A DNA stretch of 64,000 nt, taken from Methylobacterium currus. GTDB lineage: Bacteria > Pseudomonadota > Alphaproteobacteria > Rhizobiales > Beijerinckiaceae. Location: contig NZ_CP028843.1 of assembly GCF_003058325.1 (NCBI RefSeq), positions 2,700,001 to 2,764,000 on the forward strand. The letters are read 5' to 3'. The first letter of the stretch is position 1; every line of letters starts with the position of its first letter. The notes beneath the pieces are model-generated. The model worked only from the letters and a program-made list of their open reading frames with translations. It was not told the origin of the DNA and made no database searches. A program made the position numbers and the translations under genes. Shown here one piece after another: positions 1 through 7,058 of this stretch.

Positions 1-294
1 CGCGATCCGCCGGCCGCGGGTGTCGCGCCAGGCCGCGTCGTCTTGCGCGAGCAGGTCGGTCTCGCCGAGGCGGATCGTGCCGGAGACCGGCCGCACCGCC
101 TTCGGCAGCAGGCCCATCAGGGCATGGGCGCACATCGACTTGCCGGAGCCCGACTCGCCGACGAGGCACAGGATCTCGCCCGCCACGAGATCGAAGGACA
201 CGCCGTCGACGGCCTTCGCCCGGTCGCCGCCCGCCGGCAGGGCGAGGCTCAAGTCCCGGACCGCGACGGCGACCCGCTTCGTGTCGGCATCCAT
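1..294 (-). CDS. Peptide/nickel-type ABC transporter ATP-binding protein (3' part beyond window)
   Basis: This is the N-terminal 98 residues of an ATPase of the oligopeptide/dipeptide/nickel (DppD/OppD) family, which powers uptake through the two permeases encoded just upstream in the same operon. The Walker A motif GESGSGKS is visible near residue 50, followed by the family-typical M-C-A-H-A-L-M-G-L-L helix. The ATG at 294 starts two bases after the stop of the preceding permease, so translation is probably coupled. The gene runs off the left edge; Walker B and the C-terminal oligopeptide domain are not seen. Family assignment is firm; the substrate is unknown. Confidence 0.9.
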   Translation of the reverse strand, partial: MDADTKRVAVAVRDLSLALPAGGDRAKAVDGVSFDLVAGEILCLVGESGSGKSMCAHALMGLLPKAVRPVSGTIRLGETDLLAQDDAAWRDTRGRRIA

Positions 295-296
295 CG

Positions 297-1178
297 TCAG
301 CGCTCCCGGGACAGGCGCGGGTTGAGGGCGTCGTTCAGACCCTCGCCGATCAGGTTGAGGGCGAGCACGGTGAGCAGGATCACGAGGCCCGGAAAGGCGG
401 TGATCCACCAAGCCTGCCGGATGACGGTGCGGCCGGCCCCGACCATGAAGCCCCAGGACATCCGGTTCGGGTCGCCGAGGCCGAGGAACGAGAGCGAGGA
501 TTCGAGCAGGATCGCGGTCGCCACCATCAGCGAGGCCAGGACCACGATCGGCGAGAGGGTGTTGGGCAGAACCTCCCGGCGCAGGATGGTGAAGGTGGTC
601 TGCCCGGTCACGATCGCCGCCTGGACGTATTCGCGCGAGCGCAACGACAGCACCTCGCCCCGCACCAGCCGGGTCACCGGCGGCCAGCTCACCAGCGCGA
701 TGGCGAGGATCATCGAGGAGAGCGAGGGCTGGAGGATCGCGACGAGCACGATGGCGAGGGCGAAGCTCGGCACGGTCTGGAACAGCTCGGTGAAGCGCAT
801 CAGCGCATCGTCGACCCGGCCACCGAGATAGCCGGCGAGCGCCCCGAGCGGCACGCCGATGAGCAGGGCGGCCAGCGTCGAGACGAGGCCGACGATCAGC
901 GAGACGCCGGCCCCGTGCATCAGCCCGGCGGCGATGTCGCGCCCGAGCGCGTCGGTGCCGAGCGGCACCCGCTCCAGGGTGAAGGGCGGCACGAAGGGCC
1001 GCTGCACCATGCGCCAGGGCGAGGTCGGGTAGAGCACCGGCGCGAGGAGAGCCGCGGCGACGACCAGAGCCAGGATCACGAGGCCGATCACCGCGCCCGG
1101 ATGGCGCAGGAAGGCGGAAAGCGGCCCGCGGCGGCGCGCGGGCGCCGGGGCGGCCAGGGGGAGGGCGCCGCTCATCAC
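297..1178 (-). CDS. Peptide/nickel-type ABC transporter permease (DppC-like)
   Basis: An inner-membrane permease of 293 residues. After a short Arg-rich cytoplasmic N-terminus comes a first membrane helix (about residues 30-50), a periplasmic loop containing the PLGTDALGRDI motif typical of DppC/OppC proteins, and then five more helices. The EAA-type coupling loop (REYVQAAIVTGQ) lies around residues 185-200. Length is normal for the family. It begins inside the end of the DppB-like gene (ATGA overlap) and is followed two bases later by the ATPase, so it forms the importer core with its neighbours. Substrate is inferred only as peptide-like or opine-like. Confidence 0.92.
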   Translation of the reverse strand: MMSGALPLAAPAPARRRGPLSAFLRHPGAVIGLVILALVVAAALLAPVLYPTSPWRMVQRPFVPPFTLERVPLGTDALGRDIAAGLMHGAGVSLIVGLVSTLAALLIGVPLGALAGYLGGRVDDALMRFTELFQTVPSFALAIVLVAILQPSLSSMILAIALVSWPPVTRLVRGEVLSLRSREYVQAAIVTGQTTFTILRREVLPNTLSPIVVLASLMVATAILLESSLSFLGLGDPNRMSWGFMVGAGRTVIRQAWWITAFPGLVILLTVLALNLIGEGLNDALNPRLSRER

Positions 1179-2143
1179 GCCACCTCGATGCGGGGATCGA
1201 CCGCGCGGTAGACCACGTCGGTGACGAGGTTGAAGACCAGCACCATCGCGGAGGAGACCACGAAGACGCCGAGCAGCAGGTTGTAGTCGCGCTGGAGCAG
1301 CGCCTCGTACATCAGCCGCCCGATCCCCGGCCAGGCGAAGACCGTCTCGGTGAGCACCGCGCCGCCGACCAGCGTCCCGGCCTGGAGCCCGGCCAGCGTC
1401 ACCACCGGCAGGAGGGCGTTGCGCAGGATGTGCCGGCGCTGGATCACCCCCTCGGTCAGGCCCTTGGCCCGCGCCGTCTTCACGAAGTCGAGCCGCGAGA
1501 CCTCGAGCATCGAGGAGCGGGTCATCCGCACGTAGACCGCCATGAAGAACAGCCCGAGGGTGAGGGCCGGCAGGACGAGGTGGTGGGCGATGTCGAGGGC
1601 GCGGGAGAGCCCGGTATAGCCGGCGCCGACGGTCTCGAAGCCGAAGCTCGGCAGCCAGTCGAGCCGGACGGAGAACAGGATGATCGCCATCAGCGACACC
1701 CAGAACAACGGCGTGGCGTAGAACAGGAGGGCGAGCCCGGTGATCGCGGTGTCGGCCAGCGTGCCGGCCCGCCGCGCGGCGAGCGAGCCCAGCAGCACCC
1801 CGAGCGAGAGCGAGACCACGAAGGCGCTGCCGGTCAGCAGCAGCGTCGCCGGCAGCCGCTCGCCGATCAGCGTCGCCACCGGCATCTGCTGGCGCACCGA
1901 GTAGCCGAGATCGAGGTGCACGATGCTGCCGAGATACGCGCCGAGCTGGCTCGGCAGCGGCTGGTCGAGGGCGAACTTTTCCCGCAGCTGCGCGATGAAG
2001 GCCTCGTCGCCGGCCCCCGCCTCGCCGGCCATCACCAGGGCCGGGTCGCCGGGGGCGAGGCGGATCAGGAAGAAGTTCAGGACCACGATGGCGAGGAGCA
2101 CCACGATGCCCTTCGCCACCCGCTGCGCGAGAAAGCCCACCAT
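1175..2143 (-). CDS. Peptide/nickel-type ABC transporter permease (DppB-like)
   Basis: A 322-residue permease partner of the DppC-like protein. It opens with the classical DppB signature (first helix ending in NFFLIRLAPGDPA) and contains six predicted membrane helices, with the coupling loop FVKTARAKGLTEGVI near residue 220 and the final WPGIGRLMYEALLQRDY segment typical of DppB. It overlaps the next permease by four bases and starts 33 bp after the substrate-binding protein gene. Nothing is missing relative to family members. Confidence 0.93.
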   Translation of the reverse strand: MVGFLAQRVAKGIVVLLAIVVLNFFLIRLAPGDPALVMAGEAGAGDEAFIAQLREKFALDQPLPSQLGAYLGSIVHLDLGYSVRQQMPVATLIGERLPATLLLTGSAFVVSLSLGVLLGSLAARRAGTLADTAITGLALLFYATPLFWVSLMAIILFSVRLDWLPSFGFETVGAGYTGLSRALDIAHHLVLPALTLGLFFMAVYVRMTRSSMLEVSRLDFVKTARAKGLTEGVIQRRHILRNALLPVVTLAGLQAGTLVGGAVLTETVFAWPGIGRLMYEALLQRDYNLLLGVFVVSSAMVLVFNLVTDVVYRAVDPRIEVA

Positions 2144-2154
2144 GCCGTTATCCC

Positions 2155-2191
2155 TCAGCGGTCGATCCAGGAGCCTTCAGCGGTCGATCCA
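2155..2191. repeat. Short direct repeat at the end of the substrate-binding protein gene
   Basis: The 15-mer TCAGCGGTCGATCCA occurs at 2155-2169 and again at 2177-2191. The second copy contains the stop codon and last codons of the substrate-binding protein (minus strand); the first lies in the spacer before the DppB-like gene. It looks like a local slippage duplication of the gene's 3' end. The later copy, if ever reached, would supply the same Trp-Ile-Asp-Arg-stop ending. Confidence 0.7.
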
Positions 2192-3730
2192 AGCGTCCCG
2201 GAAGCCGTCATTGACCCCGATGCCGGTGGTGACGAGGTCGTGGACCTTGCAGCGGGTGATGGTCGGGAATTGCAGTTCCAGGAGCCAGGCCACCGGCGCG
2301 TCCTCGACCAGGGTCTTCTGCACCGCCTCGTAGATCGGCCGGCGCTTGTCGTCGCCGACCGCGACCGCGCCTTGCGCGAAGGCCTCGTCGACGCTCGGGT
2401 TGGAATAGCCCTCGACGTTGTTGAACGGCGAGCCCTTGGCGATCTGCGACGAGACGTAGTTGCGCCCGACCCCGAGGGCGGGGTCACCATATTGATAGAG
2501 ATACGTGAAGGCGATGTCGTAGTCCCACTCGGAGGTCTTCTGGTTCCAGCCGGCGACGTCGGTGGCGACCAGCTCGACCTTGATGCCGGCATCCTCGAGG
2601 TTCTGCTTCACGGCCTCGGCCCAGCGCTGCCAGGTCTCGCCATAGGGGAGCGGCAGGAGGCGCACCGTCTCGCCCTTGTAGCCGGATTCCTTGAGGAGCG
2701 CCTTGGCCTTGGCGGTGTCGTAGGAATACTTCGCGGCCTTCGGGTCGTGGTAGCGGACTGTCGAGGAGAACGGCCCGGTGGCCGGCTTGCCCAGCCCGTT
2801 CCAAACCACGTCGCGGGCGAAGTCGCGGTCGAGGGCGTAGGACACGGCCTGGCGGAAGGCCTTGTTGGCGGTCGGGCCCTTGCGGTTGTTGAGCCAGAGC
2901 CAGGAATGCGGGCTGAAGAACTCCCAGCCCTTGGTCGTCGAGCAGGCGCCCTTGATCTTCGACAGGCGCGGCACGTCGAAGTTCTCGACCGAGCCGCCGG
3001 GCAGGATGTCGACCTTGCCGGTCTCGAACGCCACCGCCCGGGCGGCGGCGTCGGGGATCACGTGCCAGTAGATCTCGTCGAGATAGGGCTTGCCGGCGAC
3101 ATGGTAGTTCGGGTTCTTGACCAGCCGGATATAGGAGCCCTTCTTCCACTCCTTGAACATGTAGGGGCCGGTGCCGATCGGCGTGTTGTTGGCCGGGTTG
3201 GTCTTGTAGTCGGTGCCGGCATAGACGTGCTTCGGGATCATCGGCAGCGAGCCGACCTCGAAGATGCCGAGGAACGGCCCGAACGGCTCCGAGAGGGTGA
3301 ACACCACGGTGTAGGGATCGGGCGCGGTCACGCTCGCCACCCGGGCGAGGTTGCCGCGGGCGCGGGCATGGGTCTGGCGCAAAAGTTCGACCGAGAAGAT
3401 CACGTCGTCGGCGGTGAACGGCTTGCCGTCGTGCCAGGTCGCGTTCTTGACGAGCTTGAAGGTGTAGGTCTTGCCGTCGTCGCTCATGCTCCAGCTCTCG
3501 GCGAGGCCAGGCAGGGGCTTGAGGTCGAAATCGTAGCGCAGCAGGCCCTCGTAGATGTTGCCGGCCACCATCTGGCTCGGGCCGTTCTGCACCATCCCCA
3601 GCATCAGGCCGGGCGGCTCGGGCTGGATCACCGCGTTGGCGATGCCGCCGGGCTTCGGCGTGGCTTGAGCCAGGGCGGTGCCGGCGAGCGCCAGGGAGAG
3701 CACGGTGCCGGCCAGAATCGTCTTGAGCAT
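2177..3730 (-). CDS. Periplasmic peptide/solute-binding protein (SBP family 5)
   Basis: A 517-residue extracytoplasmic solute-binding protein of the DppA/OppA/NikA class (SBP_bac_5). The chosen ATG at 3730 begins an ordinary Sec signal peptide (MLKTILAGTVLSLALAGTALAQ) with cleavage expected after ALAQ or ALA; upstream in-frame codons lack such a signal. The mature part shows family landmarks: IYEGLLRYDF, LAESWSMSDDGKTYTF, WHDGKPFTADDV, and GTGPYMFKEW near residue 170. It is the first gene of the importer operon as read here and lies just downstream of a class II aldolase gene. The ligand cannot be told from sequence; a peptide, opine or acylated amine would fit the neighbours. Confidence 0.93.
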   Translation of the reverse strand: MLKTILAGTVLSLALAGTALAQATPKPGGIANAVIQPEPPGLMLGMVQNGPSQMVAGNIYEGLLRYDFDLKPLPGLAESWSMSDDGKTYTFKLVKNATWHDGKPFTADDVIFSVELLRQTHARARGNLARVASVTAPDPYTVVFTLSEPFGPFLGIFEVGSLPMIPKHVYAGTDYKTNPANNTPIGTGPYMFKEWKKGSYIRLVKNPNYHVAGKPYLDEIYWHVIPDAAARAVAFETGKVDILPGGSVENFDVPRLSKIKGACSTTKGWEFFSPHSWLWLNNRKGPTANKAFRQAVSYALDRDFARDVVWNGLGKPATGPFSSTVRYHDPKAAKYSYDTAKAKALLKESGYKGETVRLLPLPYGETWQRWAEAVKQNLEDAGIKVELVATDVAGWNQKTSEWDYDIAFTYLYQYGDPALGVGRNYVSSQIAKGSPFNNVEGYSNPSVDEAFAQGAVAVGDDKRRPIYEAVQKTLVEDAPVAWLLELQFPTITRCKVHDLVTTGIGVNDGFRDAWIDR

Positions 3731-3779
3731 CGGTTGTCCTCTTGGTCCCTGTCGCGGCGTCGAAACTGCAAGCACCATT

Positions 3780-3803
3780 CCCCTCTCCCATGCGGGAGAG
3801 GGG
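3780..3803. repeat. Perfect 10-bp hairpin between aldolase and transporter genes
   Basis: CCCCTCTCCC, loop ATGC, then GGGAGAGGGG. The same core is used in the larger element at 52131-52278, so it is probably a member of a dispersed palindromic family and not a gene-specific terminator, although it could reduce read-through from the aldolase into the transporter operon. There is no T-run on either side. Confidence 0.6.
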
Positions 3804-3843
3804 ATCCCGCGCTCCTCTCGGCAGCGGGCGTGGGTTGCTTTGA

Positions 3844-4614
3844 CTACTCTTTGTAATCCGGGTCGCTGTGCTCCAGCATGCGCTTGAAGGCGTCCCACTC
3901 GGTGTCGGGCAGCGTGCCCGTCTCCATCTTGTCGTAGAACGAGGCGTACTGGCCCGCGGTCTTCGTCGCGACCGCCGCCGAGGGGCGGATCAGCGGGGCG
4001 CCGGTGGCCTGCAGAGCGAGCTGGGCGCGGCAGGAGCGCTCCAGGTTGTGCATCAGCTTGAACGCCTCGGCGACCGAGCGGCCGCAGGTCAGCATGCCGT
4101 GGTTGCGCAGGACCATCACCGGCTTGTCGCCGAGATCGGCCACCAGGCGCTGGCGCTCGTCGAGGTCGAGGGCGATGCCCTCATAGTCGTGATAGGCCAG
4201 CCGGCCGTGGAACTGCATCGACCATTGGTTGAGCGGCAGCAGCCCTTCCTCCTGGCACGACACGGCGACGCCCGCCACCGTATGGGTGTGGAGCACGCAC
4301 AACGCATCCTCCCGGGCGGCGTGGACCGCGCTGTGGATGGTGAAGCCCGCCGGGTTGATGCCGAGGCCACACGGGTCGTCCACCACCCGGCCTTCGAGGT
4401 CGACGGTGACGAGGTTGCCGGCCTTCACCTCCTCGAACCGCAACCCGTAAGGATTGATCAGGAAACGGTGCTCCGGCCCCGGCAGCCGGGCCGAGATGTG
4501 GGTGTAGATGCTGTCATCGAGGCCGAGGCGGTGGATCAGCCGGTAGGCCGCCGCGAGGTCGATGCGGATGCGATGCATCGCCTCGTCGGCGTGCGGATGA
4601 GCGGATGACGACAT
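3844..4614 (-). CDS. Class II aldolase/adducin family protein
   Basis: A 256-residue cytoplasmic protein of the class II aldolase/adducin family (relatives: fuculose-phosphate aldolase, ribulose-5-phosphate 4-epimerase). Visible landmarks are IYTHISARLPG, the metal-binding HTHT segment near residue 95, and LRNHGMLTCG near residue 150 carrying a further metal-ligand His. These proteins bind a divalent metal and cleave or epimerise hydroxy-keto compounds, but many members of this subgroup have no assigned reaction. The ATG at 4614 is preceded by a strong AGGAGG ribosome site. It is divergent from the GntR regulator gene at 4840, which probably controls it, and lies upstream of the ABC importer on the same strand. 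Confidence 0.88.
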   Translation of the reverse strand: MSSSAHPHADEAMHRIRIDLAAAYRLIHRLGLDDSIYTHISARLPGPEHRFLINPYGLRFEEVKAGNLVTVDLEGRVVDDPCGLGINPAGFTIHSAVHAAREDALCVLHTHTVAGVAVSCQEEGLLPLNQWSMQFHGRLAYHDYEGIALDLDERQRLVADLGDKPVMVLRNHGMLTCGRSVAEAFKLMHNLERSCRAQLALQATGAPLIRPSAAVATKTAGQYASFYDKMETGTLPDTEWDAFKRMLEHSDPDYKE

Positions 4615-4839
4615 CGGACCTCCTCGCGGAAGTGTTCGGTGGCGGGCAGGCCACCACATCTTCGCGTGTACGGGTGGCGCCGCGCGGAGACTCTCGCGTC
4701 GGCGGCCGGATTCGCAGGCCCGGGCGGAGCTCGACATCGCCCGGCTTGATCCTAGACTGACCCGGCCTTGCGTGACGATCAAGCTGAAAGTGTCGACAAT
4801 CGACGCCTGCACATTGCACACTGCGTCCACGGAGGTGCG

Positions 4840-5544
4840 ATGCGCGCGATGTCCCAACCCGTCGGATTGCCGGTGCTGGCCGAGAGCGATCTCGTGCGCC
4901 AGGTCGCGCGCCGGCTCACCGACGCGATCGTGCAGGGGCGGCTGTCCCCCGGCGCCAAGGTGGCGGAGGCGGCGGTCGCCCGCGAGCTCGGCATCAGCCG
5001 GGCGCCGGTGCGGGAGGCGGCGCGCCTCCTCGAGAGCCAGGGGCTGCTCAAGGCCTCGCCGCGGCGCGGCTTCTTCGTGCGCGAGCTCTCGGCCCAGGAC
5101 GTCGACGAGCTCTACGACCTGCGTCTCTGCGTCGAGCGCCATGCCGCGGTCGAGGCGGCCCGCCGCCTGACGCCTGCGGCCCGGGACGCCCTTCGCCGTC
5201 AGCTCGCCCTGATGCGGGAGCTGGCCCGGCGCGACGACCCCGCCACCATCGTCGAGGCCGACTACCAGTTCCACCGCCTCATCTTCGAGGCCGCCGGCAA
5301 CGGCCGGCTCCTGCGCCTGTTCGACGGGCTGGCCTCGGAATTGCGGATCGTGATCGGGCTGATCGGCCGGCTCTACGACGATCCGGAAGAAATCGCCCGC
5401 ACGCACGAGCCGGTGCTGGAGGCCATCGAGGCCGGCCACCCGGAGCGCATCGTCGCCCATGTCGACCACCATATCGGCGTCGCCCGCCGCGAGGTCGTCC
5501 GACTGGTGCAGAGCCTCACCCCCACCACGCCGGAGATCCCATGA
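4840..5544 (+). CDS. GntR family transcriptional regulator (FCD/FadR type)
   Basis: A 234-residue DNA-binding repressor. A winged helix-turn-helix spans about residues 12-75 (LTDAIVQGRLSPGAKVAEAA, ELGISRAPVREAARLLESQG), followed by an all-helical FCD ligand-binding domain with the usual D-x3-R and His metal-ligand pattern (LYDLRLCVERHA, DYQFHRLIF, HVDHHIG). The start at 4840 is set by GGAGG at 4831-4835. Its stop overlaps the start of the deacetylase gene (ATGA), so both are co-transcribed, while the aldolase and importer are divergent. It is the likely local regulator; the effector is unknown. Confidence 0.92.
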   Translation: MRAMSQPVGLPVLAESDLVRQVARRLTDAIVQGRLSPGAKVAEAAVARELGISRAPVREAARLLESQGLLKASPRRGFFVRELSAQDVDELYDLRLCVERHAAVEAARRLTPAARDALRRQLALMRELARRDDPATIVEADYQFHRLIFEAAGNGRLLRLFDGLASELRIVIGLIGRLYDDPEEIARTHEPVLEAIEAGHPERIVAHVDHHIGVARREVVRLVQSLTPTTPEIP

Positions 5545-6569
5545 AGGCCGTCCATTCCGAGGAAAACCGCAGCCACGACCCGAAATTCTTCCTGGTCCGC
5601 GGCCAGGTGAAGCCCGCCGCCGACCAGCCCGAGCGCGCCGACCGCCTGCTCGCGGGGCTCAAGGCCGGCAACCATGCGGTGGTGGCGCCGCAGGGCCACG
5701 GCGCCGGCGCCCGGGCCCGGGTGCACAGCCCCGATTACCTCGCCTTCATGGCGGAGGCCTGGGAGGCCTGGGCGGCCCTGCCCGACCACGGGCCCGAGAT
5801 GATCGCCAACATCCACCCGGTGCGGGAGGCCGCGACCTACCCGACCCATATCGTCGGCCGGCTCGGCTGGCACAGTGTCGACACCGCCTGCCCGATCGGC
5901 CCGGGCACCTACGCGGCGGCCTGCGCCGCGACGGATGTCGCGGCGAGCGCGGCGCAACTCGTCCTCGACGGCGAGGACGCGGCCTACGCGCTCTGCCGCC
6001 CGCCCGGCCACCACGCCTATCGCGACCGGGCCGGGGGCCATTGCTACTTCAACAACAGCGCGGTCGCCGCCGCGCACCTGCGCCAGCGCCACGCCCGGGT
6101 CGCGGTGCTCGACGTCGACGTGCATCACGGCAACGGCACGCAAGGGATCTTCTACCGCGATCCCTCCGTGCTGACGGTCTCGCTTCACGCCGATCCGCGC
6201 GGCTTCTACCCCTTCGTCTGGGGCTATGCCCACGAGCGCGGGGAAGGGGAGGGGATCGGCGCCAACCTCAACCTGCCGCTGGCGCTCGGCACCGGCGACG
6301 ACGATTACCTGGCGGTGCTGGAGGGCGTGGCGAGCCGCATGGTGAAGGCCTTCGCCCCGACGGCCCTCGTGGTGGCGCTCGGCCTCGACGCCTCGGAGCA
6401 CGACCCGCTCGCGGGGCTCGCCATCACCACCGACGGCTTCCGCCGCATCGGCGCGGCGCTCGCACGCCTGAATCTGCCGACGGTCCTGGTGCAGGAGGGC
6501 GGCTACCTCTCGGACCTGCTGGGCGAGAACCTTACGGCGGTCCTCGCCGGCTTCGAATCCGCCCGGTAG
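5541..6569 (+). CDS. Histone-deacetylase-superfamily amidohydrolase, acetylpolyamine amidohydrolase-like
   Basis: A 342-residue zinc-dependent deacetylase of the arginase/HDAC fold. Catalytic features are all present: RPPGHHAY with the paired His (157-158), DVDVHHGNGTQ giving metal ligands Asp193 and His195, GLDASEHDPL giving the second metal Asp, and a closing QEGGYL segment with the transition-state Tyr. The short N-terminal lead and the VGRLGWHSVDTACPIGPGT segment resemble bacterial acetylpolyamine amidohydrolases more than eukaryotic HDACs. Such enzymes release acetate from acetylated polyamines or other N-acyl amines. It overlaps the GntR gene and is followed 10 bp later by a cupin, so it is probably induced with the importer. 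Confidence 0.9.
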   Translation: MKAVHSEENRSHDPKFFLVRGQVKPAADQPERADRLLAGLKAGNHAVVAPQGHGAGARARVHSPDYLAFMAEAWEAWAALPDHGPEMIANIHPVREAATYPTHIVGRLGWHSVDTACPIGPGTYAAACAATDVAASAAQLVLDGEDAAYALCRPPGHHAYRDRAGGHCYFNNSAVAAAHLRQRHARVAVLDVDVHHGNGTQGIFYRDPSVLTVSLHADPRGFYPFVWGYAHERGEGEGIGANLNLPLALGTGDDDYLAVLEGVASRMVKAFAPTALVVALGLDASEHDPLAGLAITTDGFRRIGAALARLNLPTVLVQEGGYLSDLLGENLTAVLAGFESAR

Positions 6570-6579
6570 GAGATCCCCG

Positions 6580-6900
6580 ATGGCCTTCGCCTGCACGATT
6601 CCCGCGGTCCCGACCGTCCAGCACGACGACGACACGGTCCGCATCACCCGCTGGGATTTTCTCCCCGGCGCCGTCACCGGCTGGCACGAGCATGGCTGGC
6701 CCTATTTCGTGGTGATGATCACCGAAGGCACGCTCCGGATCCACGACGGTGCCCAAGTCACCGAGGTGCCCCTCGCCCACGGCCAGTCCTACCGCCGCCC
6801 GGCCGGCATCCGCCACGACGTCCAGAACGGCTCCGACCACCCGATCGCCTTCGTGGAGATCGAGGTGAAGCGCCCCGAGGGGCTGGCCGCCTCCCTCTGA
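6580..6900 (+). CDS. Small cupin-domain protein
   Basis: A 106-residue single-domain cupin. Motif 1 is recognisable as WHEHGWPYFVVMITEGTLRI (about residues 31-51, two His plus the Glu) and motif 2 as the RRPAGIRHDVQN segment with the third His, so the metal site appears intact. Small cupins of this kind act as isomerases, dioxygenases or sensors; no specific reaction can be assigned. It is the last gene of the GntR-deacetylase-cupin operon, ending 11 bp before a strong hairpin. Confidence 0.85.
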   Translation: MAFACTIPAVPTVQHDDDTVRITRWDFLPGAVTGWHEHGWPYFVVMITEGTLRIHDGAQVTEVPLAHGQSYRRPAGIRHDVQNGSDHPIAFVEIEVKRPEGLAASL

Positions 6901-6911
6901 CGAACGAGAAA

Positions 6912-6935
6912 CGGCCGGGGCTCGCGCCCCGGCCG
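6912..6935. terminator. Strong GC hairpin between cupin and flagellin 1
   Basis: CGGCCGGGGC, loop TCGC, GCCCCGGCCG: ten perfect base pairs. It lies between the convergent ends of the cupin (plus) and the first flagellin (minus) and can serve both. An almost identical hairpin follows the second flagellin at 10397-10424, which suggests it belongs to the duplicated flagellin unit. Confidence 0.75.
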
Positions 6936-7058
6936 GTTGCTTGGTCTCAGATCCGCGCCGGACCCGCGGTGGCGGGTCGCCACCGCAGCTTTCGCCGCGT
7001 CCCGGGAGCTTGCCGCAAGACCGGCGACCGGCCTTGCGGAAGCGCCCCGGGCGCCCGA

